The notes: generated by a model from the sequence alone, not told the origin. A stretch of DNA of 64,000 nt from Bedellia somnulentella (GCA_963576735.1 OY755179.1:5456001-5520000); one strand, 5' to 3'; counted from the stretch's first letter, positions 10,131 through 21,086 are shown. Numbers and translations are program-made.

Positions 10131-11200
10131 AAATTACTCTTTCGCCAAACCAGGAATTTTTGAAAGTTGGTATTTGCGTTGCGCTTCCATACACAGATGT
10201 TATGAGGTCTCGCATTGATGAAATTATGTTGCATAGGTTTTTTAATGAAGATACACGCCATTACCAGTCTCAAGTAGCTAATCAGAAAAAACTTGAGCTT
10301 TTTTCTTGAAACCTGGCCCTGCACTTAAAAGTTGGCATGAAAGGGACTTTTGTGATTTGTTCGGCCCCAAAAGATGTCATTTGCAATGCACTATCATACA
10401 AACGGTTATTGTCTAAAAACCATTCTGACTTAGGATGTTTTCCATTTAGTAAAGCTTGTCCAATGTCTGGGGCTCAAGGAAATTTTCAAAAAGCACTTTG
10501 CTTCCTGAACAGCGTATGTCATTTTGTTTTTTTTTTGCCATTTTAAGGCGTTACAAAACTGACAGTATACTACCATACCTCATTATGGCGAATTTATAGT
10601 TATTACAACCGGATGAATATGAAAATCCTGATTTCCCCTTGTTTGCCTATGGAAGGATTTAAATTTCTACTCCACAATCTGGATCTTCTATTGATCTTGA
10701 CACCATTCTATTGGTTCTACAGTCTATTGGTACAGCCGTGACTGGCATTCGTCAGCAGTTTCTTGTTGCCGAATTTCCCTAACTTGATCTCCCTTAGCTA
10801 ATAAATATCTTTTTTCGCTCTGACGGGTTTGCTCATAGTTTTCTCCAGCTGTTTGTGATCTTTGTCGATATTCATCATCATTTTTATTAAGTCTATCATC
10901 GTTGTGTCGCTTCCTATCTGCTGTTAATCGCGATTCACAATTGAAACTACTTTCCAGCTCTCTAGATTGGAAAGTCCGTGGTCTTTGAGAGCTCAAACAA
11001 ATTGACCTATCAGGACCTATCATGAGAAGTCTCAGACTCAAGCAGAGTTTCACGATTAGCAATAAGACGTATTTCCTGTTCTTCCTGTGTTTCATGAGAC
11101 CGGGCATTTGCTGTACTAATCCTCTGAGCACTCGGACGAATTTCACTTTTAGTGAGGGTCTCAGACTCACACGATAGCGCGTGAGCTTCGCAATCTATAG
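10131..11200 (-). pseudogene. Helitron N-terminal/Rep-like remnant
   Basis: On the minus strand, 10724-11170 is rich in R, E and Q with repeats such as SRLTADRKRHND and RQSEKRYLL, like the arginine-rich N-terminal repeats of insect Helitron proteins. Around 10330-10420 a frame reads YDSALQMTSFGAEQI and VPFMPTFK, the conserved Helitron-like N domain signature. Around 10265-10310 FSD-LLETGNG resembles a helicase-domain segment, so an internal deletion has joined distant parts. Several frameshifts and stops. Confidence 0.65.
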
Positions 11201-11639
11201 ATGAACGTACGTTTGGTTGTTCCTCGTTTTCTCTGTTTCAAATTGTCATTATTTGAGAAGATTTAAACTCAGTCGAGAATCTCGCCGAGTCGAAGTTTCT
11301 GCAGTATAAACCCTCAAATAATAAAAATGATAAAATATGAAAACAGTCAGTATTCATGTGAATCACAATATCCGAATGCTAGTTGCTTATAGTGCGTTCG
11401 CTAGGAATAAATTAATCCTTGAATGGATTGGTTGCTGCTGGCCCTCTGGCTTGTGCGGGTTCACTATGAGTTTATGTGTGTCGGGCAGCTGAGGTCGACG
11501 CTGGCGAGGCCAAGGTTATGTTCAAGCTTACTCAAATAGAGTTTATGGAAGTGGCGCGGCTTTCAGCGCGCTTTATATAGCCACGGACGCCCAGGCGCGA
11601 GGCGTTTACAATACATAGCCTGATTTCCTTAACAAATGT
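11201..11639. other. Unassigned, locally GC-rich
   Basis: 11430-11610 is clearly more GC-rich than its surroundings, but no frame or family is recognised. Confidence 0.45.
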
Positions 11640-11928
11640 TCGCCGTGATTCTTTAAATTGACATATCTTTTTTGTTTATGAACCGATTGACTTGAAATAA
11701 GCGTTAAATGTTAAATGAAGCTTATTAAAATACATTTGTGGAGACCGCATCTAAATCGAATTAGCAGTTTCTTATATTAGCGTGCACAAACATACAGACA
11801 AACAGGCAGAAAAAATATTAATTATAATTCCGTGTTTGGCATCGATATTTTAACAACCCCTGCTACTTTTTTAAACATATTTCCATTGTACAGACACCAC
11901 TTTTCTTCAATTTTATTATATGTATAGA
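11640..11928 (-). mobile_element. Helitron 5'-end fragment
   Basis: Reversed, it starts TCTATACATATAATAAAA, a lepidopteran Helitron 5' end, with A before TC on that strand. It carries the ATGAACCGATTGACTTGAAAT block. The inner end is not defined. Confidence 0.6.
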
Positions 11929-11987
11929 TAGATAGATAGAAGATATAGATAAATGGTTTGACCATGTTTAATACCATTAAATATTAT

Positions 11988-12367
11988 GATAAGCGACATG
12001 ATAGTCCAGTGGGTAGAACACCCGCCCGAAAACAGAAGGGCGTGAGTTCCAATCCTGGGACGGGCCTACACCAATTTGTCTTTTCTAAAGTCATATGTGT
12101 GGTTAATTTATCATAGTTGCTAACGGTGAGGGAAAACATCGTGAGGAAACCCACATGGCTGAGTTTGTACTTAGTCATGTGACAGTGTATTCGTACAAAA
12201 CGGCGATAGGCCTGCCCCCTATCACGTGAGTACACTGTCTAAGCAAAACGTGGGTACCTTCTCTGGAAAACTAGGTGGCGCTTGCCATGTGAGTTCAGGA
12301 GTATTGGTACCTCTGCCAACCCCTTCGGGGATAAACGGCGTGAACGTGTATGTTATGTTATGTTAGG
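11988..12367 (+). mobile_element. SINE-A copy
   Basis: Complete: tRNA-like head ATGATAGTCCAGTGGGTAGA, hairpin CCCCTTCGGGG and a TATGTTATGTTA tail. TAAATATTAT occurs at 11978-11987 and 12368-12377, a probable target duplication. Confidence 0.88.
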
Positions 12368-12399
12368 TAAATATTATATATTGTTAGAATGTGCTGCAC

Positions 12400-12597
12400 T
12401 GACTTATTAGCTCTCACGACTACTTACTCTAAGTTTAGGATTTTAAAGTGATTGTTGGGCAATGTGGCGGGAGACCTATCACCAACAAGCCTTTATTTTG
12501 TAATCTTTTTTCATCTCATCTTCCCAAATTGGCTCAGGAATTTCTTATTCTGGCTCTGGATTAAGAGCCATTAGTATATGTTTGTATGTAGCCAAGG
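12400..12597 (+). mobile_element. SINE-B copy, old
   Basis: Diverged: GTTGGGCAATGTGGCGGGAGACC, CACCAACAAGCC and an AGCCATTAGTATATG tail. The head is lost. Confidence 0.7.
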
Positions 12598-13073
12598 TTT
12601 AATTAAAAGTGTAACTTTTTGCTTATTCCCTCACATAAAATCTTATACAACCAACAAAATTACGAAGAAATGTAAGCCCGATATATACCTTTTTTACTTA
12701 AGGCAAAAGTTTTCAAGGTCTGTTTAAGATAAATATGTTTGATACATCCCTTGGGCTGACCCTTCGTGTGGCATCTTTGTAACAAAAACCTTTAGCAGTT
12801 AAACGAAAACAAAAACGGACAATTTCATCCAACAATAAATGTCATTATAGCTATTTGTGTAATTGGGTATTTTCTTGTAGGGCACCATCTTATTGGCCGA
12901 ATTCTTTCAATTCATTTTTACATAGCCTTGTTGGACAGGTATTTTTGACAACGGTCTTGGAATAATCATGAGTATTGTTGTAACTCAATATTTAATTTTG
13001 GAGTATAAATATTTCACGTTATAATTGGATTGCTTTTTTCCCTTTACAGAAATATCTGTCTAAAATTGCGATT
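12598..13073. other. Unassigned sequence
   Basis: No gene or repeat recognised. Confidence 0.5.
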
Positions 13074-13340
13074 AGTAAAATAAAGCGAGACAGCGAGAGA
13101 AATATGATAGATTTTGTGATTGTGGATGAACGACTGAAATCAAAAGTGGTTGACACTAGAGTTTATAGAGGTGTAAACGTGGGAACAGATCATTTCCTCG
13201 TCGTGTCACGAGTAAGAAGTGTGTTCAAAAGGTGGCGTCAATAGACTAAAGTGCCAATTACTGAACTTTCGAGAAAAAGAGTAGAAAATAAAGTGCATTA
13301 CTGAACTTTCGAGAAAAAGAGTAGAAAATTAAGTAGAAGA

Positions 13341-15442
13341 CAAAGACCTTAAATTTATATATACAGAGACGGGACATATTACACTTAGTTTGTACGCTAA
13401 GACTTGTTACATATAGGTAACAAGTCGTTTAGTCTGTGGTAAATCGGCCGCGGGGAAGTACGTCTTAGGTAACATCAATTGAATTTACGAAAGAAAAACG
13501 AATATACCGAAGTGCGCATTACGTCGTTGTAAATCTAAATATGGAGTGCAAGCAGAAGAAAAAAATTGATATTTTTTCAACTATTTATATTTTTAATCAT
13601 TAATTTGATGTGTTTCATTTTACATTTCTAAGAAATGTCTAGAATTTAATGTAATTTAAAACAGCGGCATCTATTGTTGAGTAGATTCACTAATTCATTG
13701 AAGTTAATTCAGAGGTGTCAAACCTTTGGCTACTGTGGTGAAGCGAGAGTCGAGCGAGCCCAGCTAACACTTTTTTATACTCTAACAAAAATCCTGTGAC
13801 TGTGACACTTTTAAACTTGTTCAGTTCGTCAATCAATCTAACTTAACAACTTTTGTCCCGTAAATGTCAAAAAAGTCAGATGTTCCAAAGTTTGTATTTT
13901 TTTTAAGTAAACTATTTATTAATGTAGCGGTCTTTACAGCATGTCGTTAGGTTGAAAGTGTTTTTCAGAGCAACGGAATTTCGAATGACTGATAAGCACT
14001 ACGATCGTTTTAAACTGAACGAACCGCGTAGTTTGTTGCGCGTGTCGCTATACTTAAAAAGCTAATTCTTGTGGGTTTCATAAAGAAATTTGTTTGATAT
14101 GGTAGTATAGATGTCTTTAGTATATCTTTTTGCATTTTGATGAACCAGCCAAATGTTTAATACCACTGCTGAGCAGTGTAAGAATAGGGATGGGAATATT
14201 ATTTAATTTGGGTTGTTGTACTTGTACTGTTTTTTAAAATTTGCAAATAGTTATAAGTAAATTTTGCTGAATTGTTGTTCGAATGAAAAATTATAACGTT
14301 TGTAATTTAAATATTGTTTGATTATTCTGCTGTCTTTACAGGAAATAAGACTTTGACGCATTTACAATAACCAAAATAATAAATAAAAAATTCACTCCTT
14401 AAAATTATAACAGTGACGAATTTACATAACCTTATTTTGTTTCAAGGGACCTGATTACATTGAATGAAGTCCCTTAAAAAAGTTTTGTTGGTCACCTTTT
14501 TTATAAACATAACATGATTATGAAGAAAATTATTAACTAATTTACATTTCGGCCAATAATTTCTACACTAACCTCAACATTATAATTATTTAATTATTAC
14601 CTAAATCTTTTTAGTTTTTAGTTCTGTAAGTATTATGTTATTTTGCTATAGGTGAAGATTTGTAAATGGCATTGTGTATTCATAATTAGTATTTTATTGT
14701 TTGTATTGGTCTGTTAATCTTCCAAAGAAAATAAAATAAAATAAAATAAAATAAATAATAAACGTTCACGCCGTTTATCCCCGAAGGGTTTGGTAGAGGT
14801 ACCAATACTTCTTAACAACAAGTGACAGCGCCACCCAGTGTCCAATGTAGGTACCCACGCTTTGCTTAGACAGTGTACTCACGTGATAGGGGGCAGGCCT
14901 ATCGCCGTTTTGTACAAATACACTGTCACATGGCTAAGTACAACTCGGCCATGTGGGTTTCCTCATGATGTTTTCCCTCACCGTGAACAACCACACATAT
15001 GACTTTAGAAAATACAAATTGGTGTAGGCCCGACCCGAGATTAGAACTCACGCCTGTCTGTTTACGGGCGGGTGTTCTACCCATTGGACTATCATCTCGT
15101 TATAGCTTCCTTTTCCATCGTTTTATTTTATTTTATAAGTAAGTTTAAGTTTTCATTTGGTAAGTTTTAGTTTAGTAAAATAAGCTTTACTGTAAATTTA
15201 AAAATAAATATAAAAAAAAACCTTCTTTCATAACATACAAAAAGTTCTTAAAAAAATATACCTATAGATAACCATGGACATCTAGCATTCCTAGTACCTT
15301 AATACAACTAAATCCATCGAACATTCAAAAGCTGTATTATTTCATATATTGGAAAAATGCATAAGTTATTCCAGTGAACAGTTAGAAGTTTTAGTACGAT
15401 GTGTCTCATCTATGTTCTAGTTAGTATAGTTTTATTTCTTTG
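13341..15442. mobile_element. hAT-like non-autonomous element, 2.1 kb
   Basis: It interrupts LINE-A with an exact 8-bp duplication GTAGAAGA (13333-13340 and 15443-15450). The ends are CAAAGA and its complement TCTTTG, with weaker inverted similarity over about 45 bp (for example GGGACATATTACAC against GAGACACATCGTAC). An 8-bp duplication fits hAT, though P-like groups also make 8 bp. There is no transposase frame. The word CAAAGA alone is too short to assign the superfamily. Confidence 0.7.
14728..15100 (-). mobile_element. SINE-A copy inside the hAT-like element
   Basis: Complete SINE-A with an (AATAA)n-like tail at 14728-14760 and the head CCCATTGGACTATCAT reversed near 15098. It is the youngest layer of this three-step nest. 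Confidence 0.85.
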
Positions 15443-17442
15443 GTAGAAGATGAAAAAATAGAATGTGAATATGTAAAGAAATTGGATGAAAGACTAAGTT
15501 GCGTAGAAATGACGGATGAAATGGAAATTGAAGATGTATGGAGTGTGCTCAAATCTACGATAATAGAATGTTTAGACGTAGACGACGGAAGTTTGTCGAG
15601 TGAGCAAAAGGAAAATTAGACCATCATCCAGTTGGTATAATAAAAATGTGAAAGATGCAGTGAATGAAAATGGCACGATTTACTAGCGATAAAAGTTAAT
15701 AAACGAATAAATGATGACGAAGTCAAAAAAGTCGAAGATGAATAAAAGAGGATAAAGAGTGTAGTTAAAAATAAAATATAACAGAAAAAGCGTGACTAAA
15801 AGTATGGAGTCAAAAGAAAATCTCCAATAATTTCCAAAACAATCAAAAATTGTTTTGGAAATCTATTAGACGTGAAAGGGAAGTTTCATAAAACACCAGA
15901 ACAAATGTGATGAAGAATGAAAAAGGTCAATTAATGACTGATGGAATTAGAATATTATTCTATTGCTTTAACAATTGTTAATAATATTGTTTGTAACGAA
16001 GTATTGGGTGACGAGTGTGAAAGTATGATAAGTTTGGAAGAAATTGTAAAAGCAATGAAAAGTATGAAATAAGGGAGAGCGGCAGGGTATAATAGAGTTA
16101 ACATCGAAATGCCAAGGGCTGGTAAAGGGTTAGTGGCTTCTTGGCTGTTCTTCCTTTTTTGAGAGTGTTGGGCACTTGGCAAAGTACCAAAGGATTAGTG
16201 CAGAGCGGTGATAGTGCCCTTATATAAAGGAAAAGGGTCACGCTAGGTAGCAAAAAACTAACGTGGTATTAGCATACTTAGTGTTGTCGGTAAATTGTAT
16301 GCTAAGGTATTGATTGAAAGAATCTGATGAAAAAATCTAGGATGTGCAAGCAGGGTTTAGAAAGGGAATGAGATGTATCGATCAAATCTTTTCCTTAAGG
16401 TGCATCACAGAGAAATTCTTAGCAAAGAACCAAAAAGTGTATTGCACCTTCATTGATCTGGAGAAGGCGTATGATAGGGTAGGTAGTAAGAAAGAATTTA
16501 TCGAAGGTGTTGTCTAAGTTCGGTTTGGATATCCAATTTAACCTGCATTGGAGTCACTCTACGAGGATTCCAGCGCATGTATAAGAATAAACGGAAAAAA
16601 CACGGACTGGTTCGAAATCTCTAGGGGTGTACGTCAGGGTTGTGTAGCTTCTCCGTGGCTCTTCAATCTGTTCATAGACGACTGTTTGAAAGAATTACAC
16701 GAAAGTGATTATGGTCTGTGTGGACAAAACTAAGACAATGGTTTTCGAGAGAGAGGGAAGTATGACAGAATGTTTGATTACAATAGGTTGCAAGAAAGTG
16801 GAACAAGTGAAAGAGTTTGTTTATCTGGGAAGTTTGTTTACTAGAGACGGAAAATGCGAGGAAGATATAGGAAGGAGAATTTAAAAGGCAAATGCGGTAA
16901 ATGGAGCCATAAACAGTCTAATGTCGAGCCAGTCCGAAAAGGCGCGAATGCAATGCAATGCTGTACTGGTACGGTAACGCAATGAATGTTGGGCATTGCA
17001 AAAGAGCCATGAAAGCAGAGTAAATGCAGTGGAAATGAGACCCCTTAGAAGTATATGTAATGTAAGGTTGTGCGATAGACTGAAAAATTGTGTAATTCGT
17101 GACCGCTTAGATGTGAAAGATGACGTAGTGTGTAAGATAGAGAAAGGAATGTTAAGGTGGTTTGGGCACATAGAGAGGATAGATGACAGTAAATTGGTGA
17201 AAGATATCTATAGAGCCAACGTGGAAGGTAATGTGAGTAGAAGACGACCGCGGAGGATATACCTGGACCAAATAGAGTGTGTGCTCACAAAGGCCGGCGT
17301 CCGAAGTATGAAGAATAAAAGAGCATGTATTAGAAGAATGATCAATGTAACAGAGGCAAGAGAGATTTGCCTGGATCGTACAAAGTGGCGATCCATAGTC
17401 TCTGCCTACCCCAATGGGAACAATGGGCGTGAGTATAAGTGA
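15443..17442 (+). pseudogene. LINE-A reverse transcriptase, broken
   Basis: Same order as the intact copy (18071-20980) but with many stops and shifts. It keeps short open pieces: 16548-16733 (GVRQGCVASPWLFNLFIDDC, RT box) and 16996-17442 (C-terminal MLRWFGHIERIDD and KWRSIVSAYPNG). The YADD segment has been deleted: the sequence jumps from the RT box to GTGTGGACAAAACTAAGACAA near 16720. The stop in the tail is changed, so the frame runs on a few codons. Confidence 0.85.
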
Positions 17443-17476
17443 GTAAGTAAAATAAACGGGAAATAATGGCGCCGGT

Positions 17477-17496
17477 ATGTGTGTGTGTGTGTGTGT
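17477..17496 (+). repeat. (TG)n microsatellite
   Basis: About ten GT units just after the LINE-A insertion. Confidence 0.9.
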
Positions 17497-17531
17497 ATAC
17501 AAAAACAGTTTTTGTAGTGAGATTTTTGCAA

Positions 17532-17808
17532 GACAACGTGTTAGCTCAGTGGGTAGAACACCGTTTATCGATGTGATTAATTAATCATGGTTATTGACGT
17601 TGAGGGAAAAATATTGTGTGTAAACCTACGTGGCTGATTTTTACTTAATCATATGACAATGTATTCGAACAATTCGGCGATAGGCCTGCCCCCTATCACA
17701 TGAGTACACTGTCCAAGCAAAACGTGGGTACTCTAAACGCCAGGTGAAGGACGTTTAGAAGTATTAGTACCTCTGCCAACCCCTTCGGGGATATACGGTG
17801 GGAACGTT
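17532..17808 (+). mobile_element. SINE-A copy with internal deletion
   Basis: Head TTAGCTCAGTGGGTAGAACACC is present. The B-box segment is deleted. The 3' hairpin CCCCTTCGGGG and GGAACG end are present. Confidence 0.8.
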
Positions 17809-18063
17809 GGAGTCTTTAAGTTTTACAATGTATGCATTTCTTATCCTTGTAAAACCCTATCCATCCTATCAGCAAGAAGCTATTCACACTTATTTTCTTA
17901 AATTTGACACAAAATGGCTATTAATTGCATACAATCTTAAATTGAAGCTTTCAAATAAGCAAAATTTAAACTAACGGCGCCAAATACACTGTGATCGATT
18001 AAGTCAGTTGCAGCGTTAAGCGTGTATACGTTCAATGTAGGACTTAGTTCTCATTAGAATTTC

Positions 18064-21011
18064 GAATTAGAATGAAACGAAGCGCAAGGGAAAAGAGGTT
18101 TCACAACTTGGCCCATTTACAGCTATCTGGTCAGGAGTTGCCGAGAGTGACAGAGCTTGCCAAGGCGTGGGACTTCTGATATCTGAAAGGATGGCTAAGT
18201 GCATGAAAGATTATGCGTGTGTGAGTCCAAGGCTCCTATGGATAAAGGTGAAGGTAGGGCTTGTCCGGATGCGCATAATTTGCGTGTATGCTCCGGACAT
18301 GTCTAGATCACTATCCGAGAGGGAGGAGTTTTGGAATCTGTTAGACGATGTTGCGAATGGGTGTGATGAAAATGAGAAAATTGTTATGTTAGGAGATTTT
18401 AATGGTTGGGTTGGTGTGTCACGCAACGGTTGTGAAAGAGTTTTAGGAAAGTTTGGTGATAAAAGAGTGAACGAGAATGGTGAGAAAGTGATTGATGTAT
18501 GTTTGGAGAGGAATCTTTGTGTTACGAACACGTTGTTTGAACACAAAGATATCCATATGTATACTAGACAGAGAGGAAGCGAGAGAAGTATGATAGATTT
18601 TGTGATAGTGGATGAAAGGCTAAGAGCAAAGGTTGTTGACACCAGAGTCCATAGGGGCATTAACGTTGGCACAGATCACTTTCTCGTTATATCACGATTT
18701 AGGGGTCTGTGCACGCGTTGGCGTCACAGGCCTAAAGTGTCAACAACGGATTTTGCGAGAATAAAAGTGGAGAAATTGGAAGAGGATGAAAATATTAGAG
18801 ATGAATATATGAAGAAATTGGACGACAGGCTAAGTTGCGTGGAGATGAAGGATGAATTGGAAATAGAAGAAGTATGGGATGTGCTCAAATCGTCAATGGT
18901 TGAATGTGCGACGGAAGTATGTGGATTGAGTAAAAGAACAAATAGACCACCAACAAGTTGGTGGGATAAAGATGTGAAAGAGGCAGTTGGAGATAAGAAG
19001 AAAGCTTGGTTAGATTTACTAGCGATTAAAGCTAGTAAACGAATGGATGCGAGAGTAACAGATGATGTAGTGAAGAATAGTGAAGATGAATATAAGAGAC
19101 TTAAGAATGAGGTTAAGAAGAAAATAGAAAAGAAAAAGCGTGATCTGATAGAATGGTGTGAGAGGAAACTCTCCGATAATTTCCGGAATAACCAAAAGTT
19201 GTTCTGGAAATATATCCGGAAAGAAAAGGGAGTTTCCCAAAACACGAGAGTGAATGTTGTGAGAGATGAACAGGGTGAATTGGCGACGGATGAAAGTAGC
19301 ATAAGACGAGTATGGAAGAACTATTTTGAGGGACTCTTTGAAAAAGAGGATACATCCATTTCTTCGCCAATCGGCAGTAATGTTGATTGGAACGACGTTA
19401 TGGGTGACTTTAGTGACAGTGAGATCAGTATGGAAGAAATTATGAAAGCAATGAAAAGTATGAAACTAGGGAAAGCGGCAGGGTATGACAGGATAAACAC
19501 TGAAATGCTGAGGGCTGGTAAAGGGGTGGTGGCTTCCTGGTTGTACTTCCTTTTCCAAAAATGCTGGTCGAGTGGCAAAGTGCCACAAGACTGGTGCAAA
19601 GCGGTAATTGTGCCTTTATATAAAGGAAAGGGGTCACACCAGGAGGCTAGAAACTACCGTGGAATTAGCCTACTCAGCATTGTCGGTAAATTGTATGCAA
19701 AGGTTTTGATTGAAAGAGTGATGAATGAAACGGAAGATAAAATTTGGGATGTGCAAGCAGGATTTAGAAAGGGAATGGGATGTATGGACCAAATCTTCTC
19801 TTTAAGGAGCATCACCGAAAAGTTCTTAGCTAAGAACCGAAAGGTGTATTGCTCCTTCATTGATTTAGAGAAGGCGTATGATAGGGTGGTAAGAAAGTGT
19901 TTATGGGAGGTGTTATCCAAGTTCGGTTTGGGGAGTCGACTTATACGTGCACTGGTATCACTCTATGAGGATTCCAGTGCATGTGTGAGAGTAAACGGGG
20001 AAAATACTGACTGGTTCGGGATCTCTCGGGGTGTCCGACAGGGTTGTGTAGCTTCCCCGTGGCTCTTCAATTTGTTCATGGATGACTGTTTAACAGAGTT
20101 GCGTGAAAGTGATTATGGATTGAGAATGGGTGGATTCATCATTAAATGCCTCTTATATGCCGACGATCAAGTGCTACTTGCATCATCGCTGGAAGAGCTG
20201 CAAGAGATGATGAATATTGCATGTGCGTCTTTTGAGAAAAAGGGAATGAGGGTGAATGTGGATAAAACAAAAACTATGGTTTTTGAGAGAGAGGTGAATA
20301 TGACCGAATGCGTGATTGAGATTAATGGTAAGAAAGTGGAACAAGTGAAAGAGTTTGTATATTTGGGAAGTTTGTTTACTAGCGATGGAAAGTGTGATGA
20401 AGATATCGAGAGAAGAGTGAAAAAGGGTAATGCGGTAAATGGAGCACTGGATAGTCTAATGTCTAGTCAGTCGGTGTCTGCAAAGGCCCGAATGGCTGTG
20501 CATGATGCTGACCTCGTTCCTACGCTTATGTATGGCAGTGAATGTTGGGTGTGGCAGAAGAAGCATGAAAGTAGAGTGAATGCAGTAGAAATGAGATCCC
20601 TCAGAAAAGTGTGTAATGTAAGGTTATGTGATCGTGTGAGGAATGATGTGATTCGTGAAAGGTGTGGTGTAAAAGATGATATTGTAAGAAAGATAGAAAA
20701 AGGAATGTTGAGATGGTTTGGGCACATAGAGAGGATGGATGACAGTAAATTGGTGAAAGAGATATATAGAGCCAATGTGGAAGGTAATGTTAGTAGAGGA
20801 CGACCTCGGAGGACACATTTGGATCAAATAGAACATGTGCTCAAAAAGGCAGGTGTCCGCAGTATGAAGAATAAAAGAGCATGTATGAAAAGATTGATGG
20901 ATGTAAACGAAGCCAGAGAGGTTTGCCAGGATCGTACAAAGTGGCGATCGATAGTCTCTGCCTACCCCAATGGGAACTAACGGCGTGAGAATATGTATGT
21001 ATGTATGTATG
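18064..21011 (+). mobile_element. LINE-A, 5'-truncated, long open frame
   Basis: Flanked by a 9-bp duplication TAGAATTTC (18055-18063 and 21012-21020). It begins just upstream of the endonuclease ETK motif and ends GGCGTGAGAATATG plus (TATG)n. Only the first part of the endonuclease is missing, as expected from incomplete target-primed reverse transcription. It lies in the sense orientation 75 bp upstream of a host 3' splice site. Confidence 0.92.
18071..20980 (+). CDS. LINE-A endonuclease-reverse transcriptase, N-terminally truncated
   Basis: Open for about 969 codons from just after a TAG at 18068-18070 to TAA at 20978-20980. There is no genuine start; the 5' part is missing. In order: the APE-endonuclease remainder with ETKRKG at the left edge, VMLGDFNGWVG (catalytic GDFN), SMIDFVIVDERL and GTDHFLVISRF (DH); a basic, coiled linker rich in K and E; and the RT with QAGFRKGMGC, SFIDLEKAYDRV, GVRQGCVASPWLF and LLYADDQVLL, whose YADD is at 20156-20167. 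The C-terminal part has EFVYLGSLFTSDG, MLRWFGHIERMDD and a last KWRSIVSAYPNGN. The whole frame is free of stops, so the insertion is recent. The clade (RTE-like or a related APE group) is not certain. Confidence 0.9.
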   Translation, partial: NETKRKGKEVSQLGPFTAIWSGVAESDRACQGVGLLISERMAKCMKDYACVSPRLLWIKVKVGLVRMRIICVYAPDMSRSLSEREEFWNLLDDVANGCDENEKIVMLGDFNGWVGVSRNGCERVLGKFGDKRVNENGEKVIDVCLERNLCVTNTLFEHKDIHMYTRQRGSERSMIDFVIVDERLRAKVVDTRVHRGINVGTDHFLVISRFRGLCTRWRHRPKVSTTDFARIKVEKLEEDENIRDEYMKKLDDRLSCVEMKDELEIEEVWDVLKSSMVECATEVCGLSKRTNRPPTSWWDKDVKEAVGDKKKAWLDLLAIKASKRMDARVTDDVVKNSEDEYKRLKNEVKKKIEKKKRDLIEWCERKLSDNFRNNQKLFWKYIRKEKGVSQNTRVNVVRDEQGELATDESSIRRVWKNYFEGLFEKEDTSISSPIGSNVDWNDVMGDFSDSEISMEEIMKAMKSMKLGKAAGYDRINTEMLRAGKGVVASWLYFLFQKCWSSGKVPQDWCKAVIVPLYKGKGSHQEARNYRGISLLSIVGKLYAKVLIERVMNETEDKIWDVQAGFRKGMGCMDQIFSLRSITEKFLAKNRKVYCSFIDLEKAYDRVVRKCLWEVLSKFGLGSRLIRALVSLYEDSSACVRVNGENTDWFGISRGVRQGCVASPWLFNLFMDDCLTELRESDYGLRMGGFIIKCLLYADDQVLLASSLEELQEMMNIACASFEKKGMRVNVDKTKTMVFEREVNMTECVIEINGKKVEQVKEFVYLGSLFTSDGKCDEDIERRVKKGNAVNGALDSLMSSQSVSAKARMAVHDADLVPTLMYGSECWVWQKKHESRVNAVEMRSLRKVCNVRLCDRVRNDVIRERCGVKDDIVRKIEKGMLRWFGHIERMDDSKLVKEIYRANVEGNVSRGRPRRTHLDQIEHVLKKAGVRSMKNKRACMKRLMDVNEAREVCQDRTKWRSIVSAYPNGN

Positions 21012-21086
21012 TAGAATTTCACCTAAATATTGACACACTGTATGAAATAAAAAAATGTGTTAACGAAAATAAATATTTTTTTCCAG

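Larger units (their letters stand above)
9037..11200 (-). mobile_element. Dissected autonomous Helitron
   Basis: The 3' end is CTAG at 9037-9040 next to GCCCGCGACTTCGTCCGC, which is the lepidopteran Helitron 3' end reversed. Reading up the minus strand come the C-terminal Pif1-like helicase (9132-9625) and then, past unrelated LINE pieces (9647-10130), a Rep/N-terminal remnant (10131-11200). The 5' end is not identified. That both halves belong to one insertion is inferred from strand and order. Confidence 0.65.
13085..17445 (+). mobile_element. LINE-A copy split by a hAT-like element
   Basis: 5'-truncated in the endonuclease domain. It is flanked by an 11-bp duplication AGTAAAATAAA (13074-13084 and 17446-17456). 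13085-13340 matches the endonuclease end. 15443-17445 resumes exactly after the 13341-15442 insertion and runs to the 3' tail. A 35-bp piece around 13255-13330 is tandemly duplicated. The LINE part is about 2.26 kb. Confidence 0.85.

Noticed and set aside
18724..19302. Long minus-strand frames under the LINE-A ORF
   Set aside because: Shadow frames of a lysine- and glutamate-rich coding region. No protein-like motif.
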